64,000 bases of DNA, from assembly GCA_021801025.1 (NCBI GenBank), contig JAJYYK010000009.1, forward strand, positions 1-64,000, read 5' to 3'. The stretch comes from Pseudomonadota bacterium (lineage in GTDB: Bacteria > Pseudomonadota > Gammaproteobacteria > Burkholderiales > Sulfuriferulaceae). Under the pieces are notes generated by a model. The model worked only from the letters and a program-made list of their open reading frames with translations. It did not search any database and was not told where the DNA came from. The translations under genes were made by a program, and so were the position numbers. Positions 26,058 through 34,827 of this stretch are shown here, one piece after another. Position 1 is the stretch's first letter. Each line of letters starts with the position of its first letter.

Positions 26058-26741
26058 TTAGCGTTCGCTTTCAGCGTCTTGGGCGTCTAACAAATAACCA
26101 AATCCGCGTATGGTCCGCACATTCACGCCCAGCGGTTCCAGTTTGCTGCGCAAACGCGACATGTACACTTCAATCGCATTAGGGCTGATGCTGTCATCCC
26201 AATTACACACCGCCTGCAGAATTCTGTCTTTACTCAACACTTGACCCTGGTGAATCAGTAAATACTCCAGCACGGCCCATTCACGCACCGTAAAGGCAAC
26301 TTCGGCGTCACCCACCCAGGCGCGATGTGAAATCGTATCCAGCACCAAATTTCCGCAACTCAACCGCACACCGCTCACACCGACAGCGCGCCGGATGAGC
26401 GCCCTTAACCTTGCCTCAAATTCATTTAACTCAAAAGGCTTGACCATATAATCGTCGGCGCCAAAATCCAGCCCGCGCACCTTGTCGGACACATCGTCAC
26501 GCGCTGTCAGGATCATCACTGGAATCGTTTGGCCCCGTGAGCGCAAACGCTTTAGCACCTGCAAGCCATCCATACCGGGCAGCCCGATATCCAGCACCAC
26601 CAAATCATGTTCGCCATCATTCAGCGCGCGGTCGGCAAGTTCGCCGTTATTGACCCAATCCACCGCATAACCCGATTGCTCCAGGACCTTAAGCAATCCG
26701 GCTGCCAACAAATCGTCATCTTCTACAATCAGCACACGCAT
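26058..26741 (-). CDS. OmpR/TctD-family response regulator
   Basis: DNA-binding partner of the kinase that follows. The receiver domain (1-118) has the acidic pocket Glu7-Asp8-Asp9, phospho-acceptor Asp51 (VVLDIGLPGMDGL) and Lys102 in DYMVKPFEL. The C-terminal winged helix (about 130-220) has FTVREWAVLEYLL, VLSKDRILQAV and the recognition helix NAIEVYMSRLRSKL. Its length of 227 residues is normal. Its promoter must lie in the 130 bp between it and rnpB. Confidence 0.92.
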   Translation of the reverse strand: MRVLIVEDDDLLAAGLLKVLEQSGYAVDWVNNGELADRALNDGEHDLVVLDIGLPGMDGLQVLKRLRSRGQTIPVMILTARDDVSDKVRGLDFGADDYMVKPFELNEFEARLRALIRRAVGVSGVRLSCGNLVLDTISHRAWVGDAEVAFTVREWAVLEYLLIHQGQVLSKDRILQAVCNWDDSISPNAIEVYMSRLRSKLEPLGVNVRTIRGFGYLLDAQDAESER

Positions 26742-26872
26742 GGGTTACTCCTTGCACTGCCCTTTGCACAGGCAGTTTAACTCAATTTAAATTTTTGAAA
26801 AAATGTCATACGGGAATGGTTTTTCGGTGAATGCAGAAGAAACGCGAGTTTTAAATTCACGTTTTAAATTAA

Positions 26873-27166
26873 AGTGAAGCTGATCGATAAGCCGGGTTCT
26901 GTCGTGGACAATCATTCCTCTAGATGCACGGTTACCCGTACATTCAAGCAGCCTACCCGCAGGCTCAGCGAGCAACGTCACAGCCTGCCTATTTGGCCTT
27001 GCTCCGGATGGAGGTTACCGCGTTTCACGTCCGCCTTTCGGCATACTCGTCTCTGTGGCCCTGTTCCTCACCTCACGGCGGCCGGCCATTAACCGGCATC
27101 CTGCTCTATGGAGCCCGGACTTTCCTCCCCCTCAAGATGCAAGGCGGCGATTGTCTAATCAGCTTC
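26873..27166 (-). ncRNA. rnpB: RNase P catalytic RNA (M1 RNA)
   Basis: The minus strand begins GAAGCTGATTAGACAATCGC, contains the conserved GAGGAAAGTCCGGGCTCC near the 5' end, and closes with ACAGAACCCGGCTTATCG followed by CAGCTTC, which pairs with the 5' GAAGCTG. These are the universal core regions of bacterial type A RNase P RNA. The ends are set by the terminal helix P1 and may be off by a few bases. The RNA processes the 5' ends of pre-tRNAs together with RnpA. Confidence 0.97.
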
Positions 27167-27275
27167 ATCGCCATTCTAACCCGAATTTCGTACGTTGACA
27201 CCAGAAAGCCAGGAAACAGTCACTTAAATGCCCCGAGACTACGCTGGTGGGCCGCTACGGCTGCCTCCCTGTCGC

Positions 27276-27340
27276 TTGCCGCATAGCTTGTCAGGGCGAC
27301 TAATATTGCCGCATAGCTTGTCAGGGCGACTAATATTGCC
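27276..27340. repeat. Tandem 30 bp direct repeat upstream of rnpB
   Basis: Two perfect copies of a 30-base unit (27276-27305 and 27306-27335) are followed by the first few bases of a third. The unit starts TTGCCGCATAGC and ends GCGACTAATA. It lies between the tonB stop and the rnpB 5' end, about 110 bp upstream of the RNA. It looks like a recent slippage duplication; a regulatory role is possible but not shown. Confidence 0.9.
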
Positions 27341-27361
27341 GACTTATTTTTTTCTCTATGC

Positions 27362-28024
27362 TTAATCTCCATAATGAACCTTGATTTCCAGTTTGGAATA
27401 AACCGCCCGGCCCGCCTTAATTCCCGGGGAAAAATGCGCATGCTGAAAAGCAATTAAGGCACTTTGATTAAAGACATCGGGGGGATTTGCCTCTTTCATG
27501 ACAACAGACCGGACTGCGCCCGTATCGTCCAGCTTCAGTGTCAACACGACCCAACCTGAGAGACCTGCCAGCCTTGCCTGCTCCGGAAAATTTGGCAAAA
27601 CGGGATGTACAGGCTGAGGCAGCACATCCAGCTCACGCGCGGTATAGTAAGTCATGTCCACCAAAGGGTGAACATTCATTACAGGCAAGGCTTCATGTTT
27701 ATCCGGGACATGCGTCGTTGAAACCCGGGCAGGGCTGTCAAGTTTTGGCAAGGTGGATGGGCGAGGCTGACGGTCAATCACAGGTGAAGGCAGCACCCTG
27801 ACTGAATCAGGCGCAGTGAGCGCCGATTGATGGGGGTAAGTTTGTACAGACTGGATACTGACTTGAAAAGATTTGGGGGATACCACCAACCGGGCATGAG
27901 AACCGCCGATGCCCAACAAACCCAAAATCGCCGCGTGCAAACCCGTCGACAATAACACTGCGCCGACAATGCGCCTTGCCATTGGCGACAGTTCAGGTTC
28001 ACGCAAGTAAGCATGTCGAGCCAT
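27362..28024 (-). CDS. tonB: TonB-family energy transducer
   Basis: Couples the proton motive force to outer-membrane receptors. One N-terminal membrane helix (about 15-35, IVGAVLLSTGLHAAILGLLG) is followed by a Pro-containing periplasmic linker and a C-terminal TonB domain (about 130-220; FPEQARLAGLSGWVVLTLKL, SALIAFQHAHFSPGI). No exbB/exbD genes adjoin it, so it either uses a remote ExbBD or serves a special receptor. Its length of 220 residues is normal. Confidence 0.88.
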   Translation of the reverse strand: MARHAYLREPELSPMARRIVGAVLLSTGLHAAILGLLGIGGSHARLVVSPKSFQVSIQSVQTYPHQSALTAPDSVRVLPSPVIDRQPRPSTLPKLDSPARVSTTHVPDKHEALPVMNVHPLVDMTYYTARELDVLPQPVHPVLPNFPEQARLAGLSGWVVLTLKLDDTGAVRSVVMKEANPPDVFNQSALIAFQHAHFSPGIKAGRAVYSKLEIKVHYGD

Positions 28025-28061
28025 GTCAAAAATTGATCAAGTCGCTACTGGGAGAAACCTT

Positions 28062-28445
28062 TCAATGTAAAATTCTTGGCATCACCAACATAAATGGCAC
28101 GACTTCAGCATCGAAGTGCACGCCATCTTCAGCCACCATTTGGTAACTGCCTTGCATGGTACCTACCGGAGTATTAATCGCCGTGCCGCTGGTGTATTCA
28201 AATGCTTCGCCCGGTTTAAGCAAAGGTTGCTCACCCACAACTCCCAATCCACGCACTTCCTGGATGAGATCATTGGCATCGGTAATGATCCAGTGGCGCG
28301 ATACCAGTTGCGCTGCCACGCTACCGGAATTGAGAATCGTAATCGTGTAGGCAAAGACATAACGTTCCTGCTCCGGGTCTGATTGCTCGGGAAGGTAAGC
28401 GGTATGGACTGTGATCGTGATGTGATGTTTTCGAACGTCGGCCAT
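28062..28445 (-). CDS. apaG: ApaG protein
   Basis: A 127-residue protein of the ApaG family, a fibronectin-III-like single domain linked to Co2+/Mg2+ resistance and polyphosphate/Ap4A metabolism, though its exact function is not settled. Family motifs are visible: YVFAYTITILNSG, LVSRHWIITDAN, EVRGLGVVGEQPLLKPGE and FEYTSG, then GTMQGSYQMV. It is divergent from rpe across 268 bp that must hold both promoters. In many betaproteobacteria apaG and rpe are similarly adjacent. Confidence 0.95.
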   Translation of the reverse strand: MADVRKHHITITVHTAYLPEQSDPEQERYVFAYTITILNSGSVAAQLVSRHWIITDANDLIQEVRGLGVVGEQPLLKPGEAFEYTSGTAINTPVGTMQGSYQMVAEDGVHFDAEVVPFMLVMPRILH

Positions 28446-28713
28446 GAATATCTTTCAATTTTCGATTATGATGATTTTGCACAACATAAATTAATGAGCC
28501 CTAAAATCAAATACGGCGAAAAGTAACGTAAAATTGAAGTGTACAACAAGACCATCAGAATTTTGAGCTAATTATCCAAAAATGATGATCGCTCGTCGCA
28601 ACAGGCAAATCGTTCATGAGCAAAAAAAACGCATGCCATACACTGTCAAGCAGGCATAAATACAGGTAAAATTCATCAATATATTAGATATCGCTATTTA
28701 CCAAGGAGCTTTT

Positions 28714-29403
28714 GTGTCGAAAACATTCCGTATTGCCCCCAGCATTCTCTCTGCCAATTTTGCCAAACTGGGCCAGGAAGTGACCGATGTCATTGCTTCC
28801 GGCGCAGACATCATCCACTTTGATGTGATGGATAACCATTATGTACCCAATCTGACCATCGGCCCATTGGTCTGCGAATCACTGCGTCCAGTTACCGATG
28901 CGTTCATCGATGTGCACCTGATGGTCAAACCGGTGGACCGCATTATTCCCGATTTTGCCAAAGCGGGCGCGAATATGATCACGTTTCACCCTGAAGCGTC
29001 CGAGCACATTGATCGCAGCCTGGCACTGATTCGCGAATGCGGTTGCAAAGCAGGTCTGGTGTTCAACCCGGGCACCTCGCTGCATTACCTGGATCACGTC
29101 ATGGACAAGCTGGACATGATTTTGCTGATGTCGGTCAACCCAGGCTTCGGCGGACAAAAATTTATTCCTGAAACCCTCAATAAAATTCGTGCCGTACGTG
29201 AACGCATCAATGCTTCAGGCCGGGACATTTGGCTGGAAGTCGATGGCGGCGTGAAAATTGACAATATCGCTGAAGTCGCACGTGCGGGCGCCGATGTGTT
29301 TGTGGCTGGTTCAGCCGTATTCGGTGCAGGAAAAGACAGCGATGCACACCGCTATGACAGCGTCATTGCAGCATTGCGTGCAGAACTTGCGGGGGTTGCA
29401 TAA
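28714..29403 (+). CDS. rpe: Ribulose-phosphate 3-epimerase
   Basis: Interconverts ribulose-5-phosphate and xylulose-5-phosphate in the pentose phosphate and Calvin cycles. Family motifs: [14 protein letters not shown] (N-terminus), [12 protein letters not shown] with the metal ligands, [23 protein letters not shown] and EVDGGV. The GTG start at 28714 has AAGGAG close upstream. It is followed without a gap by gph, the same order as in many proteobacteria. Confidence 0.97.
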   Translation: MSKTFRIAPSILSANFAKLGQEVTDVIASGADIIHFDVMDNHYVPNLTIGPLVCESLRPVTDAFIDVHLMVKPVDRIIPDFAKAGANMITFHPEASEHIDRSLALIRECGCKAGLVFNPGTSLHYLDHVMDKLDMILLMSVNPGFGGQKFIPETLNKIRAVRERINASGRDIWLEVDGGVKIDNIAEVARAGADVFVAGSAVFGAGKDSDAHRYDSVIAALRAELAGVA

Positions 29404-30087
29404 GTGAAATTTCCACTTGCGGTCAAGGCCGTCGTCATCGACCTGGATGGCACTTTATTAAACACTGCTTCAGATTTGGCTTATGCGGCCAGCTTAATGA
29501 TGACTGACTTGGGTCGTGAAGCGCCACCGTTCTCCACTTTGGAAACTTATATCGGTAACGGCGTTTCGCGCCTGGTGAAACGTGTGCTCACGGGTGATAT
29601 GACGGCAGAACCGGACAGCGAGTTATTTGCCCGGGGCTATGCGCTGTATGAAAAACATTACAGCGAACATGTTTCACGCGAATCACGCCCCTTTGAGGGT
29701 GTGGTGGCGGGATTGGAACGCTTGCGTGAAATGGGAATGCCACTGGCTTGCATTACCAACAAAGTAGCCCGTTTCACACTGCCCCTGTTGCGCGACACCG
29801 GCTTGTTGGACTTCTTCCCCCTGGTGCTTTCCGGCGACAGCTTGCCCAAGCGCAAACCTGACCCCTTACCACTGCTGCATGCATGCCAGCATTTTGGCAT
29901 CGAACCCAGTCAGTTGCTGCTGATTGGAGATTCGCTGAATGACACCCAGGCGGCGCGTGCAGCCGGATGCCCGGTATTTTGCGTGCCTTATGGCTACAAC
30001 CGGGGCAAGCCTGTTGCTGAGCTTAACCCGGATGCGGTGGTGCCCACGTTGCTGGCGGCGACCGAATTGATTGTCAGGGCCGCGTAA
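29404..30087 (+). CDS. gph: Phosphoglycolate phosphatase (HAD family)
   Basis: HAD-superfamily phosphatase that removes 2-phosphoglycolate made by DNA repair or by Rubisco oxygenation. Motif I is VIDLDGTLLNT (nucleophile Asp), motif II is the CITNK region, motif III is the KRKPDP lysine and motif IV is LLIGDSLNDTQAA. The GTG start follows directly on the rpe stop (TAAGTG). Length 227 is typical. Together with rpe it forms a carbon-salvage pair upstream of trpE. Confidence 0.93.
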   Translation: MKFPLAVKAVVIDLDGTLLNTASDLAYAASLMMTDLGREAPPFSTLETYIGNGVSRLVKRVLTGDMTAEPDSELFARGYALYEKHYSEHVSRESRPFEGVVAGLERLREMGMPLACITNKVARFTLPLLRDTGLLDFFPLVLSGDSLPKRKPDPLPLLHACQHFGIEPSQLLLIGDSLNDTQAARAAGCPVFCVPYGYNRGKPVAELNPDAVVPTLLAATELIVRAA

Positions 30088-30129
30088 ATGATTGTTTTGT
30101 CCTTGTTTCAAAGTGAGAAATTAAATTGG

Positions 30130-30147
30130 CGATGGTGAAAACCATCG
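30130..30147 (+). terminator. Hairpin downstream of gph
   Basis: CGATGGT (30130-30136) and ACCATCG (30141-30147) form a perfect stem with a GAAA tetraloop, followed by TTTCG. Outer sequences GAGAAATTAA and TTAATTTTTCTC can extend the stem imperfectly. This is a plausible terminator or attenuator between gph and trpE. Confidence 0.5.
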
Positions 30148-30186
30148 TTTCGTATTGCTTAATTTTTCTCTACCGCATGATACCTT

Positions 30187-30219
30187 CTTCTTGACCATCT
30201 CTGCCCGACACTCAAGAAG
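30187..30219 (+). promoter_or_regulatory. Possible leader hairpin before trpE
   Basis: CTTCTTG (30187-30193) is complementary to CAAGAAG (30213-30219). The 3' arm ends about 20 bases before the trpE ATG and lies beside its ribosome site. No Trp-rich leader peptide was found, so classical trp attenuation is not supported. Confidence 0.3.
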
Positions 30220-30239
30220 AGGCAAAAAGGACGCGTACC

Positions 30240-31712
30240 ATGACACCACAACAATTTGAAACCCTGGCACAAGCTGGCTATAACCGAATTCCCTTAGTCC
30301 GCAAGCTGCCTGCGGATCTGGATACACCTTTGGCCATCTACCTTAAACTGGCCAACGCGCCTTATTCCTGCCTGCTCGAATCGGTGCAAGGCGGCGAAAG
30401 ATTTGGCCGCTATTCCATTATCGGTTTACCTGCACACACCGTGTTGCGCATCACTGACCACACTGTCAACATCGAGATCGACGGACACATCAGCGAACAA
30501 CATTTTTGCAAAGATCCTTTGGCATTTATTGCTGATTACATGAAGCATTTTCGTGTCGCGCCCTTGCCTGATGCACCCCGCTTTGCGGGAGGCATTACAG
30601 GCTACTTTGGTTACGACACTGTGCGATATATTGAGCAGCGTTTAGCACACAATCACCCCCATGACACCCTCAACATCCCTGACTGTTTGTTGCTGTTAAC
30701 AGAAGAAATGGTGGTCATCGACAACCTCAGCGGTCAATTGAGCCTCATCCTCTACATTGATCCCCGTGCAGAAAACGCTTTTCAACGTGGGCAACAACGT
30801 CTTAACGAATTAAATCGCCGTCTGAATGAGCCGCTTCACACCCCGCAGATGCTGGCCATCGAGCCGGTTGAAGCACAATCCGAAATGGGGGAGATCGCCT
30901 TCAAAGCAGCGGTGTTGCGTGCGCAACAGTACATCAAAACCGGTGACATCATGCAGGTGGTATTAAGCCAACGCATGTCCCGGCCTTTTCATGCTGAACC
31001 ACTCACACTTTATCGGGCTTTGCGCACCATCAACCCATCGCCCTACATGTTTTACTACGACATGGCTGATTTCCATGTGGTGGGCACATCACCCGAAATT
31101 TTAGTGCGACTGGAACAAAATACCATCACATTGCGCCCGGTGGCAGGCACGCGCCCGCGCGGCAAAACACCGCAAGAAGACCAGGCATTGGCCGACGAAC
31201 TGCTTGCCGACCCCAAAGAATGCGCTGAACACCTGCAATTACTCGACCTCGGGCGCAACGATACGGGGCGAGTCAGCCAAATTGGTAGTGTCAAAGTCAC
31301 CGAACAAATGCAAATTGAACGGTATTCGCATGTCATGCACATCGTTTCCAACGTAGAGGGTCAACTCAAACCGGGGCTTTCCGCCATGGATGTGCTACGT
31401 GCCAGCTTTCCGGCCGGCACAGTGAGCGGCGCACCCAAAATTCGCGCAATGGAAATTATTGATGAACTCGAACCCAGCAAACGCAGTCTGTATGCAGGTG
31501 CGGTCGGCTATCTGGATTTTCACGGCAACATGGATCTGGCGATTGCCATACGCACCGCACTCATCAAAGACCACATATTGTATGTTCAAGCCGGTGCTGG
31601 TATTGTTGCAGACTCTGTACCCGAAAACGAATGGGCCGAAACCCGCAATAAAGCACGCGCCGTATTGCGTGCAGCTGAACTGGCCGACAACGCATTATTC
31701 ACCAGTGAATGA
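30240..31712 (+). CDS. trpE: Anthranilate synthase component I
   Basis: Converts chorismate and ammonia to anthranilate, the first step of tryptophan synthesis. The N-terminal regulatory domain shows the Trp-binding LLES-type motif (SCLLESVQGGERFGRYS) and the C-terminal chorismate-binding domain shows GDIMQVVLSQRM, PSPYMFYYD, GTSPEILVR, RPVAGTRPRG and PAGTVSGAPKIRAM. Length 490 is typical. Many betaproteobacteria have trpG, trpD and trpC right after trpE; here mscL follows instead, so the partner genes must be elsewhere. Confidence 0.97.
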   Translation: MTPQQFETLAQAGYNRIPLVRKLPADLDTPLAIYLKLANAPYSCLLESVQGGERFGRYSIIGLPAHTVLRITDHTVNIEIDGHISEQHFCKDPLAFIADYMKHFRVAPLPDAPRFAGGITGYFGYDTVRYIEQRLAHNHPHDTLNIPDCLLLLTEEMVVIDNLSGQLSLILYIDPRAENAFQRGQQRLNELNRRLNEPLHTPQMLAIEPVEAQSEMGEIAFKAAVLRAQQYIKTGDIMQVVLSQRMSRPFHAEPLTLYRALRTINPSPYMFYYDMADFHVVGTSPEILVRLEQNTITLRPVAGTRPRGKTPQEDQALADELLADPKECAEHLQLLDLGRNDTGRVSQIGSVKVTEQMQIERYSHVMHIVSNVEGQLKPGLSAMDVLRASFPAGTVSGAPKIRAMEIIDELEPSKRSLYAGAVGYLDFHGNMDLAIAIRTALIKDHILYVQAGAGIVADSVPENEWAETRNKARAVLRAAELADNALFTSE

Positions 31713-31723
31713 TTTAAGGGGCA

Positions 31724-32158
31724 ATGATGAGTTTAATGCAAGACTTTAAAGCTTTTGCACTCAAGGGCAATGTGATGGATCTGGCAGTCGCCGTCATTAT
31801 TGGTGGTGCTTTTGGTAAAATCGTCACCAGTCTGGTGGGCGACGTCATCATGCCGGTGGTGGGCGCGGTGATAGGAAAGATTGATTTTTCTAATTATTTT
31901 CTCGCATTGGGCGACATTCCTGCCGGCACCGCACACACGCTGGATGCGGTGAAAAAAGCGGGTGTGCCCGTGCTCGCCTATGGCGATTTCATCACTGTAT
32001 CCGTCAATTTCCTCATCCTCGCTTTCATTATTTTTATGATGGTGCGCTTGATTTCCAGGCTCAAACGCGAAGAAGCACCGGCACCGGAAGCGCCTGCCAC
32101 CACACCGGAAGACATTCAGTTGCTGCGCGAGATACGCGATGCGCTGAAACGCCAGTAA
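31724..32158 (+). CDS. mscL: Large-conductance mechanosensitive channel
   Basis: Pentameric inner-membrane emergency valve for osmotic downshock. The conserved N-terminus [20 protein letters not shown] leads into TM1 ([20 protein letters not shown]); TM2 is [18 protein letters not shown] charged cytoplasmic helix ends the protein ([13 protein letters not shown]). Two adjacent ATG codons follow an AAGGGGC ribosome site, so the start may be 31724 or 31727. It is 11 bp after trpE and may be read from the same transcript. Confidence 0.97.
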   Translation: MMSLMQDFKAFALKGNVMDLAVAVIIGGAFGKIVTSLVGDVIMPVVGAVIGKIDFSNYFLALGDIPAGTAHTLDAVKKAGVPVLAYGDFITVSVNFLILAFIIFMMVRLISRLKREEAPAPEAPATTPEDIQLLREIRDALKRQ

Positions 32159-32194
32159 ATAAACCTTACCACTTTTCAATATTAAGGAACAAAC

Positions 32195-32584
32195 ATGAAC
32201 CGATATGGCTTTGGAAAATCCATAAATTTACCGTTCGATGAGGTAATTACCCATGTCACCGAGGCTCTGCAGGTCGAGGGGTTTGGTGTCCTCTCCGACA
32301 TCGACGTCGCCGGCGCCATGAAAAAGAAACTCAATCAGGACATGCCCCCTTACCGGATACTGGGTGCCTGCAATCCGTCTTTAGCTCACCGTGCTTTAGA
32401 AACAGACCCTTCCATCGGATTGCTCTTGCCTTGCAATGTCGTGGTGCGGCAGGATGCCGCGGGGAAAGTTCATGTGGAATTTATGGATCCCAAAGCGGTA
32501 TTGGAACTGGTGAACAAACCGGAAATTGTCACGCTGGCCGGCGAAGTCAAACAACGTTTGGAACGGGTGATGCAAGCACTTTAA
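32195..32584 (+). CDS. DUF302 family protein
   Basis: A 129-residue soluble protein of the DUF302 family. Typical motifs are EALQVEGFGVLSDIDVAG, PYRILGACNPSLAHRALE and IGLLLPCNVVVRQD. The fold is known but the function is not; members occur beside sulfur and redox genes in several proteobacteria. A ribosome site (AAGGAAC) precedes the ATG. It stands alone, 36 bp after mscL. Confidence 0.9.
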   Translation: MNRYGFGKSINLPFDEVITHVTEALQVEGFGVLSDIDVAGAMKKKLNQDMPPYRILGACNPSLAHRALETDPSIGLLLPCNVVVRQDAAGKVHVEFMDPKAVLELVNKPEIVTLAGEVKQRLERVMQAL

Positions 32585-32640
32585 CCTAATCCGGATTTTT
32601 CATAAATTAACTTGAAAAACAGGTAGTTAACTCCTTATTT

Positions 32641-33006
32641 ATGAAACCTCTATTTCGAATTAAACTGGCGTTACTGGTCTCTGTGTTGTGCTGCTGTACT
32701 TCAGTCAGCGCAGATGAGGCACCCCAACCTGCCACGAATTCATCACCGTCTGTCGTAGACAAGATCGAAAAGGCAATAGAACACGGTGCAAAAGCCGCCG
32801 CCAACGGCATCAAAAAAGGCGTGACAGCAGGTGAACACGGGGTTAAGCGTGGTGCACAAGCTGCTGACAAAGGCATAAAACGTGGCGTGAGCGCTGCGGC
32901 AAGGGGCGTCGAACGCGGCGCAACAGCAACGGCCCACGCTGCCAAGACCGTCGCAGGAAAGGTTGGGGGGGCTTCACCTGCACCTTCCCCGGCAGCAGCG
33001 CAATAA
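32641..33006 (+). CDS. Small exported protein with 11-residue Lys/Gly/Ala repeats
   Basis: No family recognised. A signal peptide (1-24, with three consecutive cysteines in its hydrophobic part) is followed by five back-to-back 11-residue units at 47-57, 58-68, 69-79, 80-90 and 91-101. Their pattern is roughly [K/E][R/K/H]G-[A/V]-x-A-[A/G]-x-x-G-[I/V]; the last unit is diverged. The C-terminus is Ala/Pro-rich. Eleven-residue periods give extended amphipathic helices as in LEA proteins and apolipoproteins, so membrane or stress protection is a guess. The ribosome site is weak. Confidence 0.65.
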   Translation: MKPLFRIKLALLVSVLCCCTSVSADEAPQPATNSSPSVVDKIEKAIEHGAKAAANGIKKGVTAGEHGVKRGAQAADKGIKRGVSAAARGVERGATATAHAAKTVAGKVGGASPAPSPAAAQ

Positions 33007-33114
33007 TCCCGGCCATGTTTTCGGCCAGTTGATGCGCCGTGCCGGCACCGGCATTTTGTTGGTTCAGGTACTGACATCAACCCTGTTTCAGGGATTATTC
33101 TGCAAGAGGTTACT

Positions 33115-33834
33115 ATGCTTGAAATGCGTCGTGCAAATGATCGGGGGACTGCCGACTTCGGCTGGCTGTATTCACGACACACTTTTTCCTTTGGAAACTA
33201 TTTCGACCCGCAACAGGTTGGATGCTCCGACCTGCTGGTCATCAACGATGACATCGTCCAACCGGGGCAAGGCTTCGGCACGCATCCGCATCGGGACATG
33301 GAAATTTTCTCCTATGTTCTGGAGGGAGCCCTTGAGCACAAAGACTCTATGGGAACAGGATCGGTGATCCGGCCGGGTGACATACAAATGATGAGCGCAG
33401 GAACCGGTATCCAACACAGTGAATTTAACCATTCGCAGAACGAACTCGTTCACTTTCTTCAGATATGGATCACGCCAGACAGGAAAGGTGTGAAACCGCG
33501 ATATCAGCAAGTGCATTTCCCGGATGCAGAAAAACGTGGACAGCTGCGATTGATTATTTCGCCCGATGGTGAAAATGGCTCACTGTCGGTTTATCAGGAT
33601 ACGCGAGTTTATGCGGGATGCTTCCATGGTGAAGAACGCGCATCGCTGATGCTTCCACCGGGGCGCCTTGTTTACGTTCATATTGCTCGCGGCGCTGTGA
33701 CGATTAATGGAATCCATTTTGAAGGCGGCGACGGTGCTCGTCTGCGTGACGAAACGGCGATTGATATTCAGGGCGGCGTGGACTCGGAGCTGCTTATTTT
33801 CGTTCTTCGCCCTGTGGAACTGCCGTCCGTCTGA
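33115..33834 (+). CDS. Pirin family protein (YhhW-like)
   Basis: Bicupin of the pirin family. The metal-binding motif FGTHPHRDMEIFSYVLEG supplies two histidines; the third ligand is in GTGIQHSEFN. The N-terminus (RANDRGTADFGWLYSRHTFS) and the length of 239 match YhhW-like proteins, some of which have quercetin 2,3-dioxygenase activity in vitro. The physiological role is unknown. It has an AAGAGG ribosome site and appears to be a single gene convergent with rlmJ. Confidence 0.93.
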   Translation: MLEMRRANDRGTADFGWLYSRHTFSFGNYFDPQQVGCSDLLVINDDIVQPGQGFGTHPHRDMEIFSYVLEGALEHKDSMGTGSVIRPGDIQMMSAGTGIQHSEFNHSQNELVHFLQIWITPDRKGVKPRYQQVHFPDAEKRGQLRLIISPDGENGSLSVYQDTRVYAGCFHGEERASLMLPPGRLVYVHIARGAVTINGIHFEGGDGARLRDETAIDIQGGVDSELLIFVLRPVELPSV

Positions 33835-33851
33835 ACCCGGCAGGACAAAAG

Positions 33852-34694
33852 TCACTTCGAACCCTGCAACCGGTAACCCGCAGTACGATCCAGCCCCATT
33901 AACTTCACCAGAGTAGGCAAGGTGGCGCGTAGCATGGGTGCCAGAGTATACGGCGGGTTAACCAGCAGCATGCCGCTGCCGTACATGCCCAGGCCGTCCG
34001 AGGTCGGTGCGCGCACTTGCAACACCACATCCAGGCATTTCACCCCTTCCAGCCGCATGATATTGTCCACCATGCGTTGTGGTTCCGGGCGTGGCAACAA
34101 CGGGTACCACACGGCATACATGCCCGTAGCAAAACGTTGCATAGCGTCTTTGATGGCCTGATGCACCGTCCGGTAATCTTCCTTGTCTTCATACGAAGGG
34201 TCAATCAGCACCAGTCCGCGCCGCGAAGGGGGTGGTAACAACGCGCGCATTCCCGCAAAACCGTCTCCAAACTCCACTTTAACTCGTCGTCCGGCCGCTG
34301 CGAAATTATCATGTAACAAACGCGCATCTGTAGAATGCAACTCAAACAGGCGCAAACGGTCTGATTCCCGTATGGCTTGCAAGGCCAGCCAGGGTGAACC
34401 CGGATATGCTTTGAGCGCGCCTTGTGGGTTCAATTGACGGACTGCTGCAACATAGGTCTGCAAAGGTGCAGGCAAGTTCGGTACATCCCACAATTTTGCA
34501 ATACCCTGCATATATTCAGCGCCTTGCTGCGCATAACCTGTATCAAGCGAATACAACCCCGCACCGGCATGGGTATCGATCACGATATAAGGCTTGTCTT
34601 TCTGGTTCAGGTAATCCAGCAATTGCAACAAAATAAAGTGCTTCAGCACATCGGCATGGTTGCCCGCGTGAAAAGCGTGACGATAACTTAACAT
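33852..34694 (-). CDS. rlmJ: 23S rRNA (adenine2030-N6)-methyltransferase
   Basis: SAM-dependent enzyme that methylates A2030 of 23S rRNA. The N-terminus MLSYRHAFHAGNHADVLKH, the stretch DTHAGAGLYSL and the catalytic motif DPSYEDKEDY are characteristic. Length 280 is normal. It converges on pirin with 17 bp between the stops and diverges from sbcB across 133 bp. Confidence 0.95.
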   Translation of the reverse strand: MLSYRHAFHAGNHADVLKHFILLQLLDYLNQKDKPYIVIDTHAGAGLYSLDTGYAQQGAEYMQGIAKLWDVPNLPAPLQTYVAAVRQLNPQGALKAYPGSPWLALQAIRESDRLRLFELHSTDARLLHDNFAAAGRRVKVEFGDGFAGMRALLPPPSRRGLVLIDPSYEDKEDYRTVHQAIKDAMQRFATGMYAVWYPLLPRPEPQRMVDNIMRLEGVKCLDVVLQVRAPTSDGLGMYGSGMLLVNPPYTLAPMLRATLPTLVKLMGLDRTAGYRLQGSK

Positions 34695-34827
34695 TCACTG
34701 CTCCAAAAAATAACAGTTTGGGTTTCATTAATCCATGGCTGAGCATGCGCAGCTTTGCATTAACGAACCTCTAAACCCCCGATTCTGGCATAATTGTAGT
34801 AACTTCACACCCTAAATCTTTCCACGT

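Noticed and set aside
26924-27286. Plus-strand frame of 120 codons
   Set aside because: Falls over rnpB, whose conserved RNA core explains the sequence.
9000-27400. Attachment-site repeats bounding a genomic island
   Set aside because: I compared the flanks near topA and rnpB/tonB by eye and found no convincing direct repeat or integrase; a short repeated CCGGTTCAT after topA (about 9035 and 9072) is too short and both copies are on one side.
27220-27453. Minus-strand frame with a duplicated AILVALTSYA peptide
   Set aside because: The peptide repeat is only the translation of the 30 bp DNA duplication and overlaps the tonB end.
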